A stretch of 64,000 bases of DNA from Nigrospora sphaerica (GCA_018287875.1 JAGVVL010000021.1:682001-746000); one strand, 5' to 3'; positions 21,400 through 33,682 are shown, counted from the first letter of the stretch. Numbers and translations are program-made. The notes: generated from the sequence alone by a model not told the origin.

Positions 21400-23718
21400 A
21401 TTGCTATCGCTAGGAACGCCCCGGCTCGCACCGCCTCTCGATATGGACCGGAAGGTGACAGCGGATCAAGTGCAGGAAGCCCTTACTAAGGCAGGCCAGT
21501 GGAAGGCGCCTGGACCGGACCAGCTTCCCAACGGGTTCCTTAAACGCCTAGGAGAACCCCTCTCCCGAGCCCCAGCCTCTTTAGCAGAGGCATGCTGGCA
21601 CACAGGATACTATCTAAAAGCGTTCCGCAAAGCGGTGACCGTTATCCTCCGGAAACCAGGAAACAGCCAAACGATTACAGCCAAGCCGGCGGCTGGAGAC
21701 CTATCGCATTGCTTAACACCATGGGGAAGGCGATCGAAAGCCTACTAGCGTAACGGCTTGCTAGCTTCGCCGAAGAGAACGGGTTTCTCCCGGACGAACA
21801 GATGGGCAATCGGAAGGGCCGCTCCACGGAAACTGCCCTGCGGCTTGCTAACAGACCTAGTCCACACAGTCTAGAAGCATGGAGGCGCCGCAACCCTCCT
21901 TTCGCTAGATATATCGGGCGCTGTCGACCCTGTCGACCACGACGGACTCCTCGCTAACCCACGAGCGCTCCGAGTACCTATATGGACTATTAGTTGGATA
22001 CGCAGCTTCCTTTCTAACAGGTCCACCACACTGCTCTTCGATGGCCAGGAATCGGACGAGATCCGGGTCCTGGCAGGCGTCCCGCAAGGCTCATCTCTAT
22101 CACCCATACTCTCCTGTCTTTACATAGCTGACCTCCACAAGGCCCTCCGAGCCGTCCCTGGTATAGCCGCCATCGCCTTCCCGACGACACCAACTCGTCG
22201 GCTTCGGCTTAGACGCAGAACAGCCCTGCGGGCGGCTGGAAGCCGCCCACAGGATCTGTAAAGAATGGGCTATCAGCCACGGCATGACCTTCGCAGTCAA
22301 GAAATACCATTTGGTCCGCTTCTCCCGGAAAAGGAAGGGACCAGATACCGAGGTCGCCCTAAAAGGCCACGAAATCGAACCAGAAGAATCCTGCCGCGTC
22401 CTCGGCGTCCAGGTGGACAGACGTCTCCGCTGGGACATCCACATCCAGTCGATCTCAGAAGATGGCCACACAGGTCTATGCCCTAGACCGCATAGCTTCC
22501 TCGACATGGGGCGCGTCCCTCCAGCGCGCTCGTCAACTCTATATAACGGTCGTGAGGTCCGGTATAGGCTACGGAGCCTCTGAATGGCACCGGCATATAT
22601 CGAAGAACAGGGCTAAACGCTTAGCGGTATCCAGACCGAGTGCCTCCGCAAGGTCACAGAGGCCTTCAAAACAACAACAACCGAGACACCGGAAACAGAA
22701 GCCTACGTGCCATTTTTAGACGCGTGGCTTAATAAAAGAGTAGCAGCATCGGAAGAGAGGCTCCAACAGCCACGCATCGCATCACTCATCCAAGCTAGAT
22801 GCGATAGTGCAGCCAGATGAATCCTAACAATACCGACCCGCCGGCGCAGACCGAAAGGCCCCGAGGTTCCTAACCGTAAGAGGAGGCTAGACGAGTGGCT
22901 AGCTGCGGACTTGGCAGGCAAAGCAGAGGAAAGAGATTGGCTCCAGAGATGGAAGCAAAGTCAGTCGGCACGGCAACCAAAACCAGACACTGCGAGCCCC
23001 AACAGCAACCAAAAAGCCGCCAGATAAGCACGTCTTTAAGCTTCATAAGGGGCTCAGCAAGGCCGAGAGCTCCATCCTCGTCCAAGCAAGGACTGGCGAG
23101 ATCGGACTTCGAGACTTCCTGTCACGGCGCGTGGGAGCACACCCTAACAAACTGCACCACGCCGCCCCAGCAGGAGACTGGGCAAAAGGACTAGAATCCG
23201 AAGACTGGGAGACTTGGATCTAATAGGGTTTATCTGCTGGTCAGCCACGCGCCACTGGTAGGATGAGCGCCGTGACACTTCCTCTTTAAACGTAGGATCC
23301 TGGGCTACGATAGTCCATGGTGCGACTGCGGTCAAGGTAAAGAGACCGTTCGCCATGTTCTCGTTTTCTGTCCACGGGAGAGAGACAGGAGACAAGAGCT
23401 CGTCCAAGCTCTAGGGGAACCTATCGACACAGACTGGATGCTCAATACTTCGGGGAAGGCAGGGATTATAGCGAGATGGCTACTTCGCTCGGGCAGGCTA
23501 GGTATGTTCCAGCTTGCAAACCAACTCATCAGCTAGGAAGCGGGCGCGCTTAGCCCGATCTCGATATGGCAGGTCAGACGACAGAGGGAAGCAGGACAAC
23601 GTAGTGGAACCTAGGTTTTTCATCCGGCCGGACTTCAGCCCGGAATGGTTATCCTAGGCTGAGATATGCAGGGGGTCCTCATGGCCTGGATAGGTCGATA
23701 GGTGAAAGAATAATAATT
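21400..23718 (+). pseudogene. 5'-truncated, decayed Tad-like LINE copy
   Basis: Starts inside the reverse transcriptase at a segment matching the intact copy (APPLDMDRKVTADQVQEALT versus APPLEMDRKVTAEQVQEVLT). It continues through the RT and zinc-finger regions in changing frames and ends with the same 3' UTR and an AATAATAATT tail near 23718. Many stops and indels. 5' truncation is typical of LINE insertion. It lies immediately beside the deleted pogo copy. Confidence 0.85.
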
Positions 23719-23933
23719 GAATAAATGTTCCGATAAGCGAAAAAGTCCAGGAACCCCGTCCAAGCACCAGGAGCCGCACCAACGACCTATGGCTCAATCG
23801 TGCACGGACCTTAAGAATTAGGGCAATCACTGACTGCGTAGGTGCACGAGAATACCAGGCGCAGACGGTCGGACGCGTGATAGGAGCCGGAAGCCCGCCA
23901 GTAGGCGGGCCCTCTACGGTTACACAGTTGATA

Positions 23934-24406
23934 TCAGTCCATTGTCTCTAGAGCGCTGACAAGTCTTTCCCGCAAGGCACTGTGTACATGGTCCGCAATG
24001 TCAACGTCGATGGTGTCGCAACGTTCGTCAAGCCGCGCCTGCCGTTCTACCAGCTCTTCGTGGCGCTCCTCGAGATCCTCGTGGCATTCCACCAGGTAGT
24101 CATAGTTAGCTTCCAATTCCTCGTGGGACTGGGCCAACCGGGCGTGCTTCTCCTCCAAAGCCCGAGTTCTGCTCATCACCACGGCCAACTGCGCCTGCAA
24201 CATCTTGTTCTCATGCTCCAACTCTTGGTTCCGTCCCAGCACTTGGTCCACTTTCGCAATGAGGACCGCCAAGTGAGGTTGGCCGAGGTGGCTATCGGCT
24301 ATGTCTTCGCTGTCGCGACGGACACGTTTAGCCGCCCGCTTTCCATCCAGTCTCTCTACGGTTACCTTTTTAGCAGATGGGATGGCACGACGCTGTAGGA
24401 CGCAGC
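23934..24406 (-). CDS. Coiled-coil protein, unknown function (5' end unresolved)
   Basis: A minus-strand frame with a basic patch (VERLDGKRAAKRVRRDSE) followed by about 110 residues of strong heptad pattern (VLGRNQELEHENKMLQAQLA, then EELEANYDYLVECHEDLEER). The stop is at 23934. The upstream part of the frame loses the pattern; an exon at 24462-24806 (Pro/Ser-rich, minus) may belong to the same gene through an intron around 24407-24460, but I could not find a phase-consistent junction. Could be a bZIP-like or gag-like protein. Confidence 0.5.
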
Positions 24407-24866
24407 ACAAGACCAAAAGCACGTACCAGATAGCCCACTTCTCCCTGCAACCGGCGAGTGGTTATCTGTTCCCTCCGATTGGGTCAAGTCGTAGGGCGGC
24501 AGACAGGCTGCGTATATCCTCTGGACTGCGTCCAGGTGCTGTAATGCAGTCTGGCGATGGTGTTCTTGAGTCCGGAGGTGACGGCTCGGGGGGTGGGGCG
24601 GGCCTATGGCGGCTCCCACCACCCGCGCTTTGCCTCGAGGGTGGTAAATCGACCATTTCTAGGCTAAATGAAGCCCTAGGAACAGTTTCCGGGCTATCCG
24701 GTAGCTTATAGAGTCGTGGTTGTGAAGTTATCGCTATGTGGGGTCGGTTTCGAAAAAGTTTTTTTTTTTCCATACTTAGCATCCTATATATAAAAGGCTT
24801 CCTCATTCCTCGACCGTCCGTTTTACTCCACCAAATGTTCTTCCCTAAAAACGCGGACGGTGCAAA

Positions 24867-25587
24867 ATGCAGTTTAATTTTCCTCCCGAGACCTTACGCC
24901 TCATCTTCTTATTTTCCGACCTCAATACTACGATCGCATTTTCTTATTGTTGGCGGTCATTTCGTGCACAGACTTTTGAACTTTTGAACCACAAAGAGTG
25001 GTGGGTTGATCGACTACTCTCTCGCCTATTCAACATCTGGGAGAATTCATTCTATCCGCAAGCTCCAATTACTCAGAGCACATTCCAGTTCTTACATTAT
25101 CATGATAGTAAATCAGACATAGACTGTTGGCCATTAGCTAACTGGACCGTCTAGGACTGAAATCGAAACTCAATCTCTACTTTTCCTATCATTCCAGGTC
25201 GAAAATAGTCGTTGTTATGCAAAAGACCTTGGTGACTTGCAGGTCAACCGCAATGCCACGGCATATAGCCTGCTATGAAGGTGGATTCTGCCTCTGTGCG
25301 CTGGACAACATGAGACGCTGCGCTATTCGGCCATTCATGGATGTCAAAGGCAGTCCAGAAGTCACATGCTGTTGTCAAGAGATCCGGATGGAAGCCGACG
25401 AAATGCCTCCTCAATACGATACCAAAACAATCGAGGGGACGATTTTCGTCAACCGGCCCTATTTAAAATGGCTAGAGGAGCGGCCGCCACTTCAACTCGA
25501 AAAGATATTTCACTGCGTAGATTCACTAGAAACAGCTACGAGCTGGGGCATTCGCATGCATCAGTCGTGGTAAGGCTCTCAGCCTAG
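24867..25587 (+). CDS. F-box-like hypothetical protein (structure uncertain)
   Basis: The ATG at 24867 starts FNFPPETLRLIFLFSDLNTT, which resembles a fungal F-box (LPxE/LPPE, helix, then WR), and stays open to 25154. A downstream plus-strand ORF (25217-25573) with several Cys continues in another frame. The intervening GTCTAG..CCAG segment is a poor intron. This may be one gene with a mutated splice site, or a decayed gene. Confidence 0.35.
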
Positions 25588-26065
25588 TAATTCGACCATG
25601 AAGTTCAACATTAGGTTAGCCATCGTTCGCCGAACGTGAAATCATCTTTGGCACACAACGATAAAAAAGGACATTTTGGTGTGATAGTAGCGCTGGAGAA
25701 TGTGAAGGAGTCAGAATTCGCATAGTTATAGTCAGTATGCCTCGAGCTCACCCACTTACTATCATTGTTGATCATATACTACCCCAAACCAACACAACGA
25801 CCTCGGGGCGTGATGATGCATAGGTATCCGTGACATTGCAGAGTTTCCCATCAGTCATAATGTTGCAGAAGTTTCCAATTGACGATAGAAATTTTGAAGC
25901 CGTGGTAGAGGGGCTTCTGCATCTCCTCTGTCTATTGATGGAGTCGAGTCTGGTTGTGAAAACCAAGACAGCATCTGCATCGGGAACATCGTGCTTGCGC
26001 TTCATGCCTTGCAGCTCTTGACGATGCGAAAAAAACACTGATAGCGTATCTGGTAACATACATAG

Positions 26066-26196
26066 TGTTACGACCTGCAGGTTGGTCCCCTGTGGTCTAG
26101 CGCTTATAGTGCAGAATTGGGCAGAATGATCCCACTGGATCATTACTGAAGCTTTTGCTTCGTGGCGCAGTGAGTTGTCCCACACGCACTGTAACA
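26066..26196 (+). mobile_element. 139-bp family element, diverged copy
   Basis: TGTTACGACCTGCAGGTTGG at the left and CGCACTGTAACA at the right, with the GAAGCTTTTGCTT core. 131 bp. Flanking duplication not evident. Confidence 0.65.
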
Positions 26197-26756
26197 ACAA
26201 GCTACAAGGACACTTCTTCGGATGCTCGGGCCCAGGAAGACTACTGGAACTGTCACAACGAATCTCACTGGGCAAAGACCCTCGAAAGTGGATCCTCGGC
26301 CCCAAGGGCTACCCCAACTTTGAATGGTTCATAAAACCCTTCAAACCCTCCGCCCCGGTGCGGGCAGAAGCCTAGGACGCAGAAGACCACCCGGGCCCTG
26401 ATGAATCGTAAGAAATGGCGTTGGTAAGCGGGCCTACCCTCCAGTAGGCCAGGCGGAAATCGGAGGATTTCCTTTGACACGCGAAACGTGAGCAGGCTCA
26501 AGCAAGTTGAAGGCCGTCCTTTGGTGTCTAACCGCCTGGAGGTACAAATTGTAACAGGCGCGGACGACTCTCACCTTCTCATGTCCCACAGAGGACGCGG
26601 CGGAAGCCTATGCATTACTTAGACTCCCACAGGCCCTAGCAAGTAAACACATCCATCCATGTATTCATCGTGTGGGCAAACGATTGTCAGGTCGTATATA
26701 ACACCTAGCAGCAGTCCATTTCAGCTATTCGAAAAATGAAACCTTATATAATTAGG

Positions 26757-26870
26757 TGTCACGCTGAGGCGACCTCTGGAGTACACATCCAGGATCTCAG
26801 GTCACATGACCTGGCCAATCAGCATCTAGAAGCCTACAAAGACGCTGGACGCGTATTTTATCACCAGCGC
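26757..26870 (+). mobile_element. Solo-LTR fragment
   Basis: Starts TGTCACGCTGAGGCGACC and is similar over about 85 bp to the complete LTR at 57802-58011 (shared CTCAGGTCACATGACCTG-like palindromic region). The right part diverges or is missing. Confidence 0.5.
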
Positions 26871-27934
26871 TATCTTGCCGTAAGTGGTTGTCTAGCTGTC
26901 GATTATATAAGAATCGATCATCTCATGTCCAGAAAATTCACGTCGGAGGGCAACCAAAAAATATGTACGTTACGGAACACAACTAGCTTTGAGAGAGACA
27001 AAATGCTGATTAAGCAAGAAAGATGCGGATACTGAGTTAGCAGCGGAAAGACGAGCGAGTAGTAGTTACTTAAGGTGGACGTAGCCACGCGAATGGCGCT
27101 GTGGCAAATAAAGAATTATCAAAATGAGGACACCTGCGAAGGAGAAGTAGAAACTTTTATAGACCCGGATACCGATTTGTTCATTCGCTTCATGGTGACG
27201 TTGTTGGGTAACTCATTACAGTTGTTTGAATGTGCCGGAAGCGACACACCCTTGCAAGCGATATTTTTAGGTATATTAGTGTAACGTATGGAAACAGGAT
27301 GCTGATAGAATGTTGGTTAGTCTGTTGATAGTACTTTAGTTGATATGCTACATTAATTTTGAGACTACAAAAGTTTGTCAACTGCCTGTCTAAGCTCATC
27401 GTTGATGCTAATCTTATCCACCTCCATGAGGATTACCGCATTCTTTCTACCTCTTATCGCCTCATCGTAGCATTCATGCGGAAGTATTGGTCGCAACAGC
27501 ATTGAAAACGCCTGTACGTTGGAACTCATAAGGCCTCCTACCGCATCTTCGATTTCGGCTCGTACTTCAATTTCAGTTCGTGTTGCATTTGGGGTAGGAA
27601 TTTCCATCACAGTTTTCCATCTTCCGTTTTCGTAACTGATGAAGCGAATGGACTGCGCGCCAATATTTGGATGTATAAGTCTATCTTCTGCGTCATCGTC
27701 GGCTGGTGCGCCAATTTGCGATTGCAGCGGTATTCCCATTCCTCTAGGCGTGCTGGGCGAAGATCCTAGCACTATGGGTGCTATGATTCCAGCGTCCGCT
27801 GGGCTCTGAATTCGAATTAGGCCCAGCGCGCTTTCAGATAGAACAACGCTATCCCAGTCTGACACGTCCTGTTCGTTTTCTAGCTCTTCGGAAGAATATT
27901 TTTGTCTAGAAGTTTTCCCCATAAAGGCCATATA

Positions 27935-29861
27935 AGTTGGACCACCACTGCTCGGGCCACCCCCTTAATGGGCCACCTAAAAAGTATCACCAACCTCAAC
28001 AACCCCAACACAGTCACTAATAAATAGTACGGTAACCAGCGCTCGTAAAAATGAATAGAATATACCATTCTACTCCTCTTTCAATTGCGCATCTTATAAC
28101 ATGTTGTCCGACCACGAAAAGAACCTGCGTGCAGCCGCTAGAGCCCACCGAAATGGCCTATCTGTGCGAGCCGCGGCCATCAGACATGGAGTATCCAGAA
28201 CCACCCTACAGCGCCATATGGACGGCGGTGTTTCGCGCCGTGAGGCCTCTCAGAAGCGTCAGAACCTATCCCCAACCACTGAGCGCTTTTTAGTGCGCTG
28301 GGTCAAGTTACAGACCAAGCTAGGCTATGCTCCTCCACACTCAAGGTTCCGTCTGTTCGCCATGAGGCTATCCCAAGCTTCAGGGGGCCCTCAGACCCTC
28401 GGAACACACTGGGTCCGGAGATTCCTGCGGAGACATCCAGAGTTGAAGACTTTGCGAAGCGTACGGTATGACTGGAGACGTGCTAACGCTGCATGTTCCG
28501 TCAATATCGTTGAGTTCTTCGACCGGCTGGATGACCCCCTTATGTCGGCTATCCCTCCTGCTCACACTTATAATGCCGACGAGATAGGGACGATGGTCGG
28601 TATCGGAGACGCTCCTCTAGTTATTGGACCTTCTAAGCTTAAGGAGGTCCTCATTAACGACCCCCTTAACAGAGATTGGGTGACTATTATGGAGTGTGTG
28701 TCTGGCGATGGCCGAGCCCTCTTCCCCTTAGTTATCTTTGGCGGCAAAAACGTCCAACAGCAGTGGTTTAACGACGAGATGTTTAACGACGACGACCTCA
28801 AGTAGTGGAAGTTCGGCTCTAACGGCTCCGGCTGGTTAAGCAACGAGATAGCGCTACGTTGGCTACGTGAGGTGTTTCTTCCGCAGACGAAGCCCCAGGA
28901 TTCTCGACAGTGGCGCCATCTGATTATCGACGGCCACAACAGCCACATTAACGAGCCTTTCCTTTTAGAGTGCCTCCAATCGAAGGTCTGGTTGAATTTC
29001 CTTCCGGCGCACTGCTCACAAATTCTCCAACCACTTGATGTCGGCCCTTTCTCAGTGTTAAAGCGGCGGTTCCGGTCTATCCTACGTGCCACTTGCTATT
29101 CTATGATGGCCACAGTTGCCGGCAAACCAGAGTTCGTGGCAGCCTGGAAACGGGCTCGGAGTGAAGCCCTCACGAAGGAGAAAATCCTTCGGGGCTGGGA
29201 GTCAACTGGCATCTATCCAAGAGACCGATCTAAGGCGCTTAACAGCAGGCTAGCTATGCAGGCCGATGCCATGACCGCAGACGCACCAGACCGGCCGAAA
29301 ACACCAGACAGAGCCCTCTAGGCTTCAGAAAACCATCTCCAGACTCCCAAGAACAGCAAGGACCTAAGGGAATTGGAGACATCTGTGTTGGCAGAGGATG
29401 GTCTACCGCAGACTGCCGGGGTCCGCCGCATGAGCCGTCAAGTCCAGAAGGCCCTTGACACTCTCAACGCCACTATCGTGGGACTGCAGCATAGCCAGGA
29501 GCAATTGAAGGCTGCATTAGAGAGACAGAGACCTCGAAAACAGCGCAGAGTTCTCCCTAGGGCCCAGCAAGCCTTCGTTGACATAGCAGACATCCAACAA
29601 GCTAAGGATCAGCTGCAGGACGAGGCTGAGTCTCAGCGCCCGCGGCGCTCTATGCGCCGCCAGCCAAATAGACGGTCGGAATCGCCCCAAATTGAACCAG
29701 ATCAAGACGAGGAGATAGAGCATGTCGAGGAAGAGATACGCGTTCAGTTTTAGCTATAGAGGCCTCATGGTGGCTGCAAAACACCATAGTGAATAGAGTG
29801 GTGTTGATATTCTAGTGACGTGGCCCATACAGGGGGTGGCCCGTTCAGTGGGGTGCTAACT
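27935..29861 (+). mobile_element. Fot/pogo-type DNA transposon, 1927 bp
   Basis: Flanked by TA (27933-27934 and 29862-29863). Imperfect terminal inverted repeats of about 42 bp start AGTTGGACCACC on the left and AGTTAGCACCCC on the reverse-complemented right end; both contain CGGGCCACCCCC. It encodes one transposase in the plus direction and sits in the DUF3723 gene in the opposite orientation. Confidence 0.92.
28101..29753 (+). pseudogene. pogo transposase with two amber codons
   Basis: One continuous 551-codon frame interrupted only by TAG at 28803-28805 and 29319-29321. In order: psq/HTH (RAAAIRHGVSRTTLQRHM), CENP-B-type HTH, and DDE domain with the triad aspartates in YNADEIGTMV, LIIDGHNSHI and LQPLDVGPFSVL, then a C-terminal helical region (RRMSRQVQKALDTLNATIVG). 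In the deleted copy at 20401-21195 both amber positions are CAG (Gln). The two stops are thus CpA to TpA changes, the pattern produced by repeat-induced point mutation in ascomycetes. Confidence 0.9.
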
Positions 29862-31204
29862 TATACGCATTTGCGTACAAAAAATGAAGTGATATCGTCC
29901 CCTTGCGTAACCATTTGTGAGGGGACGTCCTCGTGTACGTTATCCAGAAAAAGGAGAGCTTTGTCGACAGCATGGTGACCAATCTCTGGATATCCACACC
30001 GGCTTTTCAAATGCTTGGCCTTGACTGGCATTGGCTTTAGCCCATATTGTTTGTGGTGGCCTGTTTGGCTAGCGATGACACCCTCGATATGTGCCATGAT
30101 TGAGTTGATCGAGTGCCAACAATCGTTTACATCAGGACGCAAACCTTTGACTAATGCCGAGCGAATCATCTCTGCATTCGTCGAGGCCAGAGCCTTCTGG
30201 CCAAGTCCTGGTGTTTTGAAACCTAATCGAATGGCAAGCGTTGAAAATCCCAACAATGCATCCTCTTCAGCTTTCTCCGGCCTCGCTTTGGTAAGCAGTC
30301 CTTTCCTCTCCTTAACGGGCGGTGACATATGAGGGTAATCCCGCATGACGCAAAGCCAAAGCTGCCGCTTACTTAGCTCGAGACGCTGGCTGGACAAACA
30401 GCTTCGTACAGCAAAGTTTCCGTCCCCAACTTCCACTTCACAGTAGCCTGGGTTTGAACTTGGCTCCTCGAAACAGGCCTCTAGGCTGGCGGAGAGCGTG
30501 AGGTTCTCATGCTGGAAGCCCATGATTGCTCTTATACTATCAGCACATGATTGCAAATATTTCATGTCCTCGAAGAACGTATAGAGCGAAGGGATGATAC
30601 AGTCCAGTTGTACTAGGTTGTTCCAGATGAGTGTCCGTTCAAGGGTATTGAAATTTCCCAGAATCTCGCCAGCATCAAGCTTGGCCCGAAGATCATGGGT
30701 ATCTTGGACCGAAAGCCGTGGGCACCTGAGCTGGAATGCGCGGACTGTCTTAGGGTCGACTTTCGCCAGCATTGAGGGCTCTTTCCCAACAAGCGTGGCC
30801 CAGACATCGTATACATGATTCAGATAATTCAGGATCTCCTGGGATCGATATTAGGAGGCTGTCCAGTTGCCAATAGAAACTACTCACCTCATCACACCTG
30901 CCACTAAGTAACTTGTGTAAGGTGCTGAGTCTCATATCATCCCAGAGCCCCGGAATAGCTAGAAGGCGATCGAATCCGTCTCTTAAGTGGTTTGACTCTA
31001 CAAGCTTCTTGAAGTATTTCTGCTTGTGGTTTGAGAGATGAGATAACCAGAGGGATTCAAGCTCGACATTGTTTTCTTGTTGGAACTTTCGGAGGTTGAG
31101 GTAGAACTCTCCATCCGGAATTCTATCCCAGAATATGCCGTCCATTATTACTGAATGTTTCCAGATGTTTGTGGTTGGCACTGTTTTCCATTTAATTTAT
31201 TAAA

Positions 31205-32262
31205 TACCCCAGATGATAGGATCCGGAACTGTCCTAAGATCTGGAATGATCCTGGGCTCCAGAGAGGTCCTGGGATCCAGAGAGGTCCTGGGATCCAGAG
31301 AGATCCTGGGATCCGGAATGATCCTGGGATCCAGAGCGATCCTCGGATCCAGAGCGATCCTGGGATCTGGAATGATCCTGGGATCCAGAGCGATCCTGGG
31401 ATCTGGAATGATCCTGGGATCCGGAATGATCCTGGGATCCAGAGCGATCCTGGGATCCAGAGCGATCCTGGGATCCTGAATAATCCTAGGAACCGGAATC
31501 ATCCTGGGATCTGGAATGGTCCTGGGATCCAGAGCGATCCTGGGATCTAGAGCGATCCTGGGATCCGGAATGATCCTGGGATCCAGAGGGATCCTAGGAT
31601 CCGGAATATTCCTAGGATCTGGAATGACCCTGGGATCGGAAATGATCCTGGGATCCAGAGCGATCCTGGGATCCAGAGCGATCCTGGGATCCTGAATAAT
31701 CCTAGGATCCGGAATGATTCTGGGATCTGGAATGATCCTGGGATCCGGAATGATCCTGGGATCCAGAGCGATCCTCGGATCCTGAATAATCCTAGGAACC
31801 GGAATCATCCTGGGATCTGGAATGATCCTGGGATCCAGAGCGATCCTGGGATCTAGAGCGATCCTGGGATCCGGAATGATCCTGGGATCCAGAGGGATCC
31901 TAGGATCCGGAATATTCCTAGGATCTGGAATGACCCTGGGATGCAGAGCGATCCTGGGATGCAGAGCGATCCTGGGATCTGGAATGATCCTGGGATCCGG
32001 AATGATCCTGGGATCCAGAGCGATCCTGGGATGCAGAGCGATCCTGGGATCCTGAATAATCCTAGGATCCGGAATGATCCTGGGATCTGGAATGATCCTG
32101 GGATCCGGAATGATCCTGGGATCCAGAGCGATCCTCGGATCCAGAGCGATCCTGGGATCTGGAATGATCCTGGGATCCAGAGCGACCCTGGGATCCGAAA
32201 TGATCCTGGGATCCAGAGCGTTCCTGGGATCCAAAGAGGTCCTGGGATCCGAGCGATCCCTC
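31205..32262. repeat. 18-bp minisatellite, about 59 units
   Basis: Head-to-tail copies of an 18-bp unit, typically GGGATCCAGAGCGATCCT alternating with GGGATCTGGAATGATCCT variants. Each unit contains GGATC and GATCC as an inverted pair, so single strands can fold at every unit. Because 18 is divisible by three, frames on both strands stay open, giving DPRIxL on the minus strand and ILGSxx on the plus strand; I do not treat these as genes. The array lies exactly where the DUF3723 N-terminus should be. Confidence 0.95.
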
Positions 32263-32328
32263 TATTTTAGTATACAAGACTAAAATATAGTTGTCACAGC
32301 CGCCTGACCGACACGTATCTGCTTCACA

Positions 32329-33424
32329 ATGAATGAACCTCTCAAGCGCCGCACTCAAATCGGTATCCTTACCCGTGAAGGACTTGGCTTCCCAAACAAC
32401 GACCACCCACTACATAAATCAAATCAAGGAATACCATCACCAACGTCTGCTAGATCCTTAATCGGGCATGGCGAAATCGACCGAAGAAGCCTCCGACGGG
32501 CGAGGTTAAGCAAAGACAAAAAGCCTGGAAACACGTTCACTTTGAGGCATGGGTCACCCCACAGCGATTACAAAATGACATTCAAACTCGACCTTGGTGG
32601 CTTTGTCACATTTGCAGTCCAAAAAAAAGCCCCATACACCGTTTTCCATGTGAAAGAGCATCCTGCCTCTCAGGCAACTGAAGTATTACAATGGTACCAG
32701 CGACTTCGCAACAAATACGTCCTCGGCATCCATGAAGCCTTTTTAACGAACGACACTCTCTACACCATGCTGGAAGAGACTGCAGTGAGCTTGGAAACTG
32801 TGATCAGATGTCCGTTATATCCTGACGAAATTCAACTGAGCACCACGGTCCAGCAGGTAACTCGCTTCGCCCTAATTGACTCCACATACTAACATCCCAG
32901 CTTGTCGATGCATTGACCTACCTTGAGTCTGAACATATATTCTGTTCTCAGCTGAGCTGCGAGACGATCCTACTCAATCGAGAAGGCGAAGTCAAAATCG
33001 GTGCGTAATCCTTTTGGGCGTCTTCTAGTCGCAGTCAATCATTAATGCCAGTACAGCGAGTCATGAATATCAGCTGCAAGAAAAAGATGCATTGCCCCAA
33101 CAGTTTGCTCGCCATGTTGAACTGGTGCGATCCGTAACAGGGAGACTGATGTATAAGGTTTTAATGGACGAAGCTCCTTATACGAACGATACACGGTGGC
33201 CGCCATCTTCAGCCGCCAATCAGTTGTATGTCGCGGCTAAATCTGTGGAATCCATCGCGGAGCTACTGAATGTGAGTTGCGAACCTGTTTCCAGTCATTC
33301 GTGCCTAACGATTTAGCAACCCCTTGTCTCTGCTCGCCATCCCAAAGAGTCATTAAAAGATTTGATCCGACTTGCCGGCATTGCCGTCCCATTCAACTAC
33401 CAAATTAATTCTCGTCCTCCATGA
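32329..33424 (+). CDS. Protein kinase-like protein (probable pseudokinase)
   Basis: Four exons: 32329..32856, 32901..33000, 33057..33271 and 33317..33424; three introns of 44-56 nt (GTAACT, GTGCGT, GTGAGT donors; a TACTAACATCCCAG acceptor region) keep phase and give 316 aa. The fold resembles a kinase: FVTFAVQKKAPYTVFHVKEH around the beta-3 Lys, QWYQRLRNKYVLGIHEAFLT and a bipartite lower lobe LVDALTYLESEHIFCSQLSC followed by ETILLNREGEVKIG. The HRD Asp and the DFG motif are absent, so catalysis is unlikely. It lies between DUF3723 and FRE, both cargo-type genes; a partner role is possible but unproven. Confidence 0.7.
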
Positions 33425-33682
33425 CGTGACCACCAATACCCGGGATTAGGTGGCGTACAATATGGAGACAAGGACCGTACTGATGTGTTTTCTTTTGCGA
33501 AAAGCCACCATTAACAACGACGGGTGTCTGGAAACTTAGGGATAAAGAAGGCCGAGGTTTCGATGTTTTTGTTTTCATATTACCACGAAGCTAGGAAATC
33601 TGTTTGTCACTGAAAACTATCATGCTGAGCTGCTGCATTTCGCCAACTATTATTGAACTTCCCATTGAACCTGTACACTAGT

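Larger units (their letters stand above)
25590..27360. other. Repeat-bearing intergenic stretch
   Basis: Contains a diverged 139-bp element (26066-26196) and an LTR fragment (26757 to about 26870), annotated separately. Minus-strand open sequence at 25772-26060 (HRQELQGMKRKHDVPDADAV) may be an exon remnant. No complete gene seen. Confidence 0.4.
27365..31145 (-). pseudogene. DUF3723 family gene, 5'-truncated and split by a pogo element
   Basis: Minus-strand exons: about 31145..30888, 30838..29862, then (beyond the transposon) about 27930..27365; the first intron (49 nt, GTGAGT..CCCAG) keeps phase. The protein carries DUF3723 hallmarks: PDGEFYLNLRKFQ, GLWDDMRLSTLHKLLSGRCDE, EEILNYLNHVYDVWATLVGK, IPSLYTFFEDMKYLQSCADS. 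The function of DUF3723 is unknown; the family is a recurrent accessory gene of Starship giant transposons and occurs on fungal accessory regions. The N-terminal part normally found upstream of PDGEFY is missing; the 18-bp minisatellite begins there. The pogo element lies between GDDITSFF and LENEQDVSDWDS, and a GTACGC..GAAGAG pair around it would make the insertion intronic. Confidence 0.75.

Noticed and set aside
31200..32234. 344-codon minus ORF (DPRI repeats) and plus-strand ILGS ORFs
   Set aside because: Pure translation of the 18-bp array; all frames stay open because 18 is a multiple of three.
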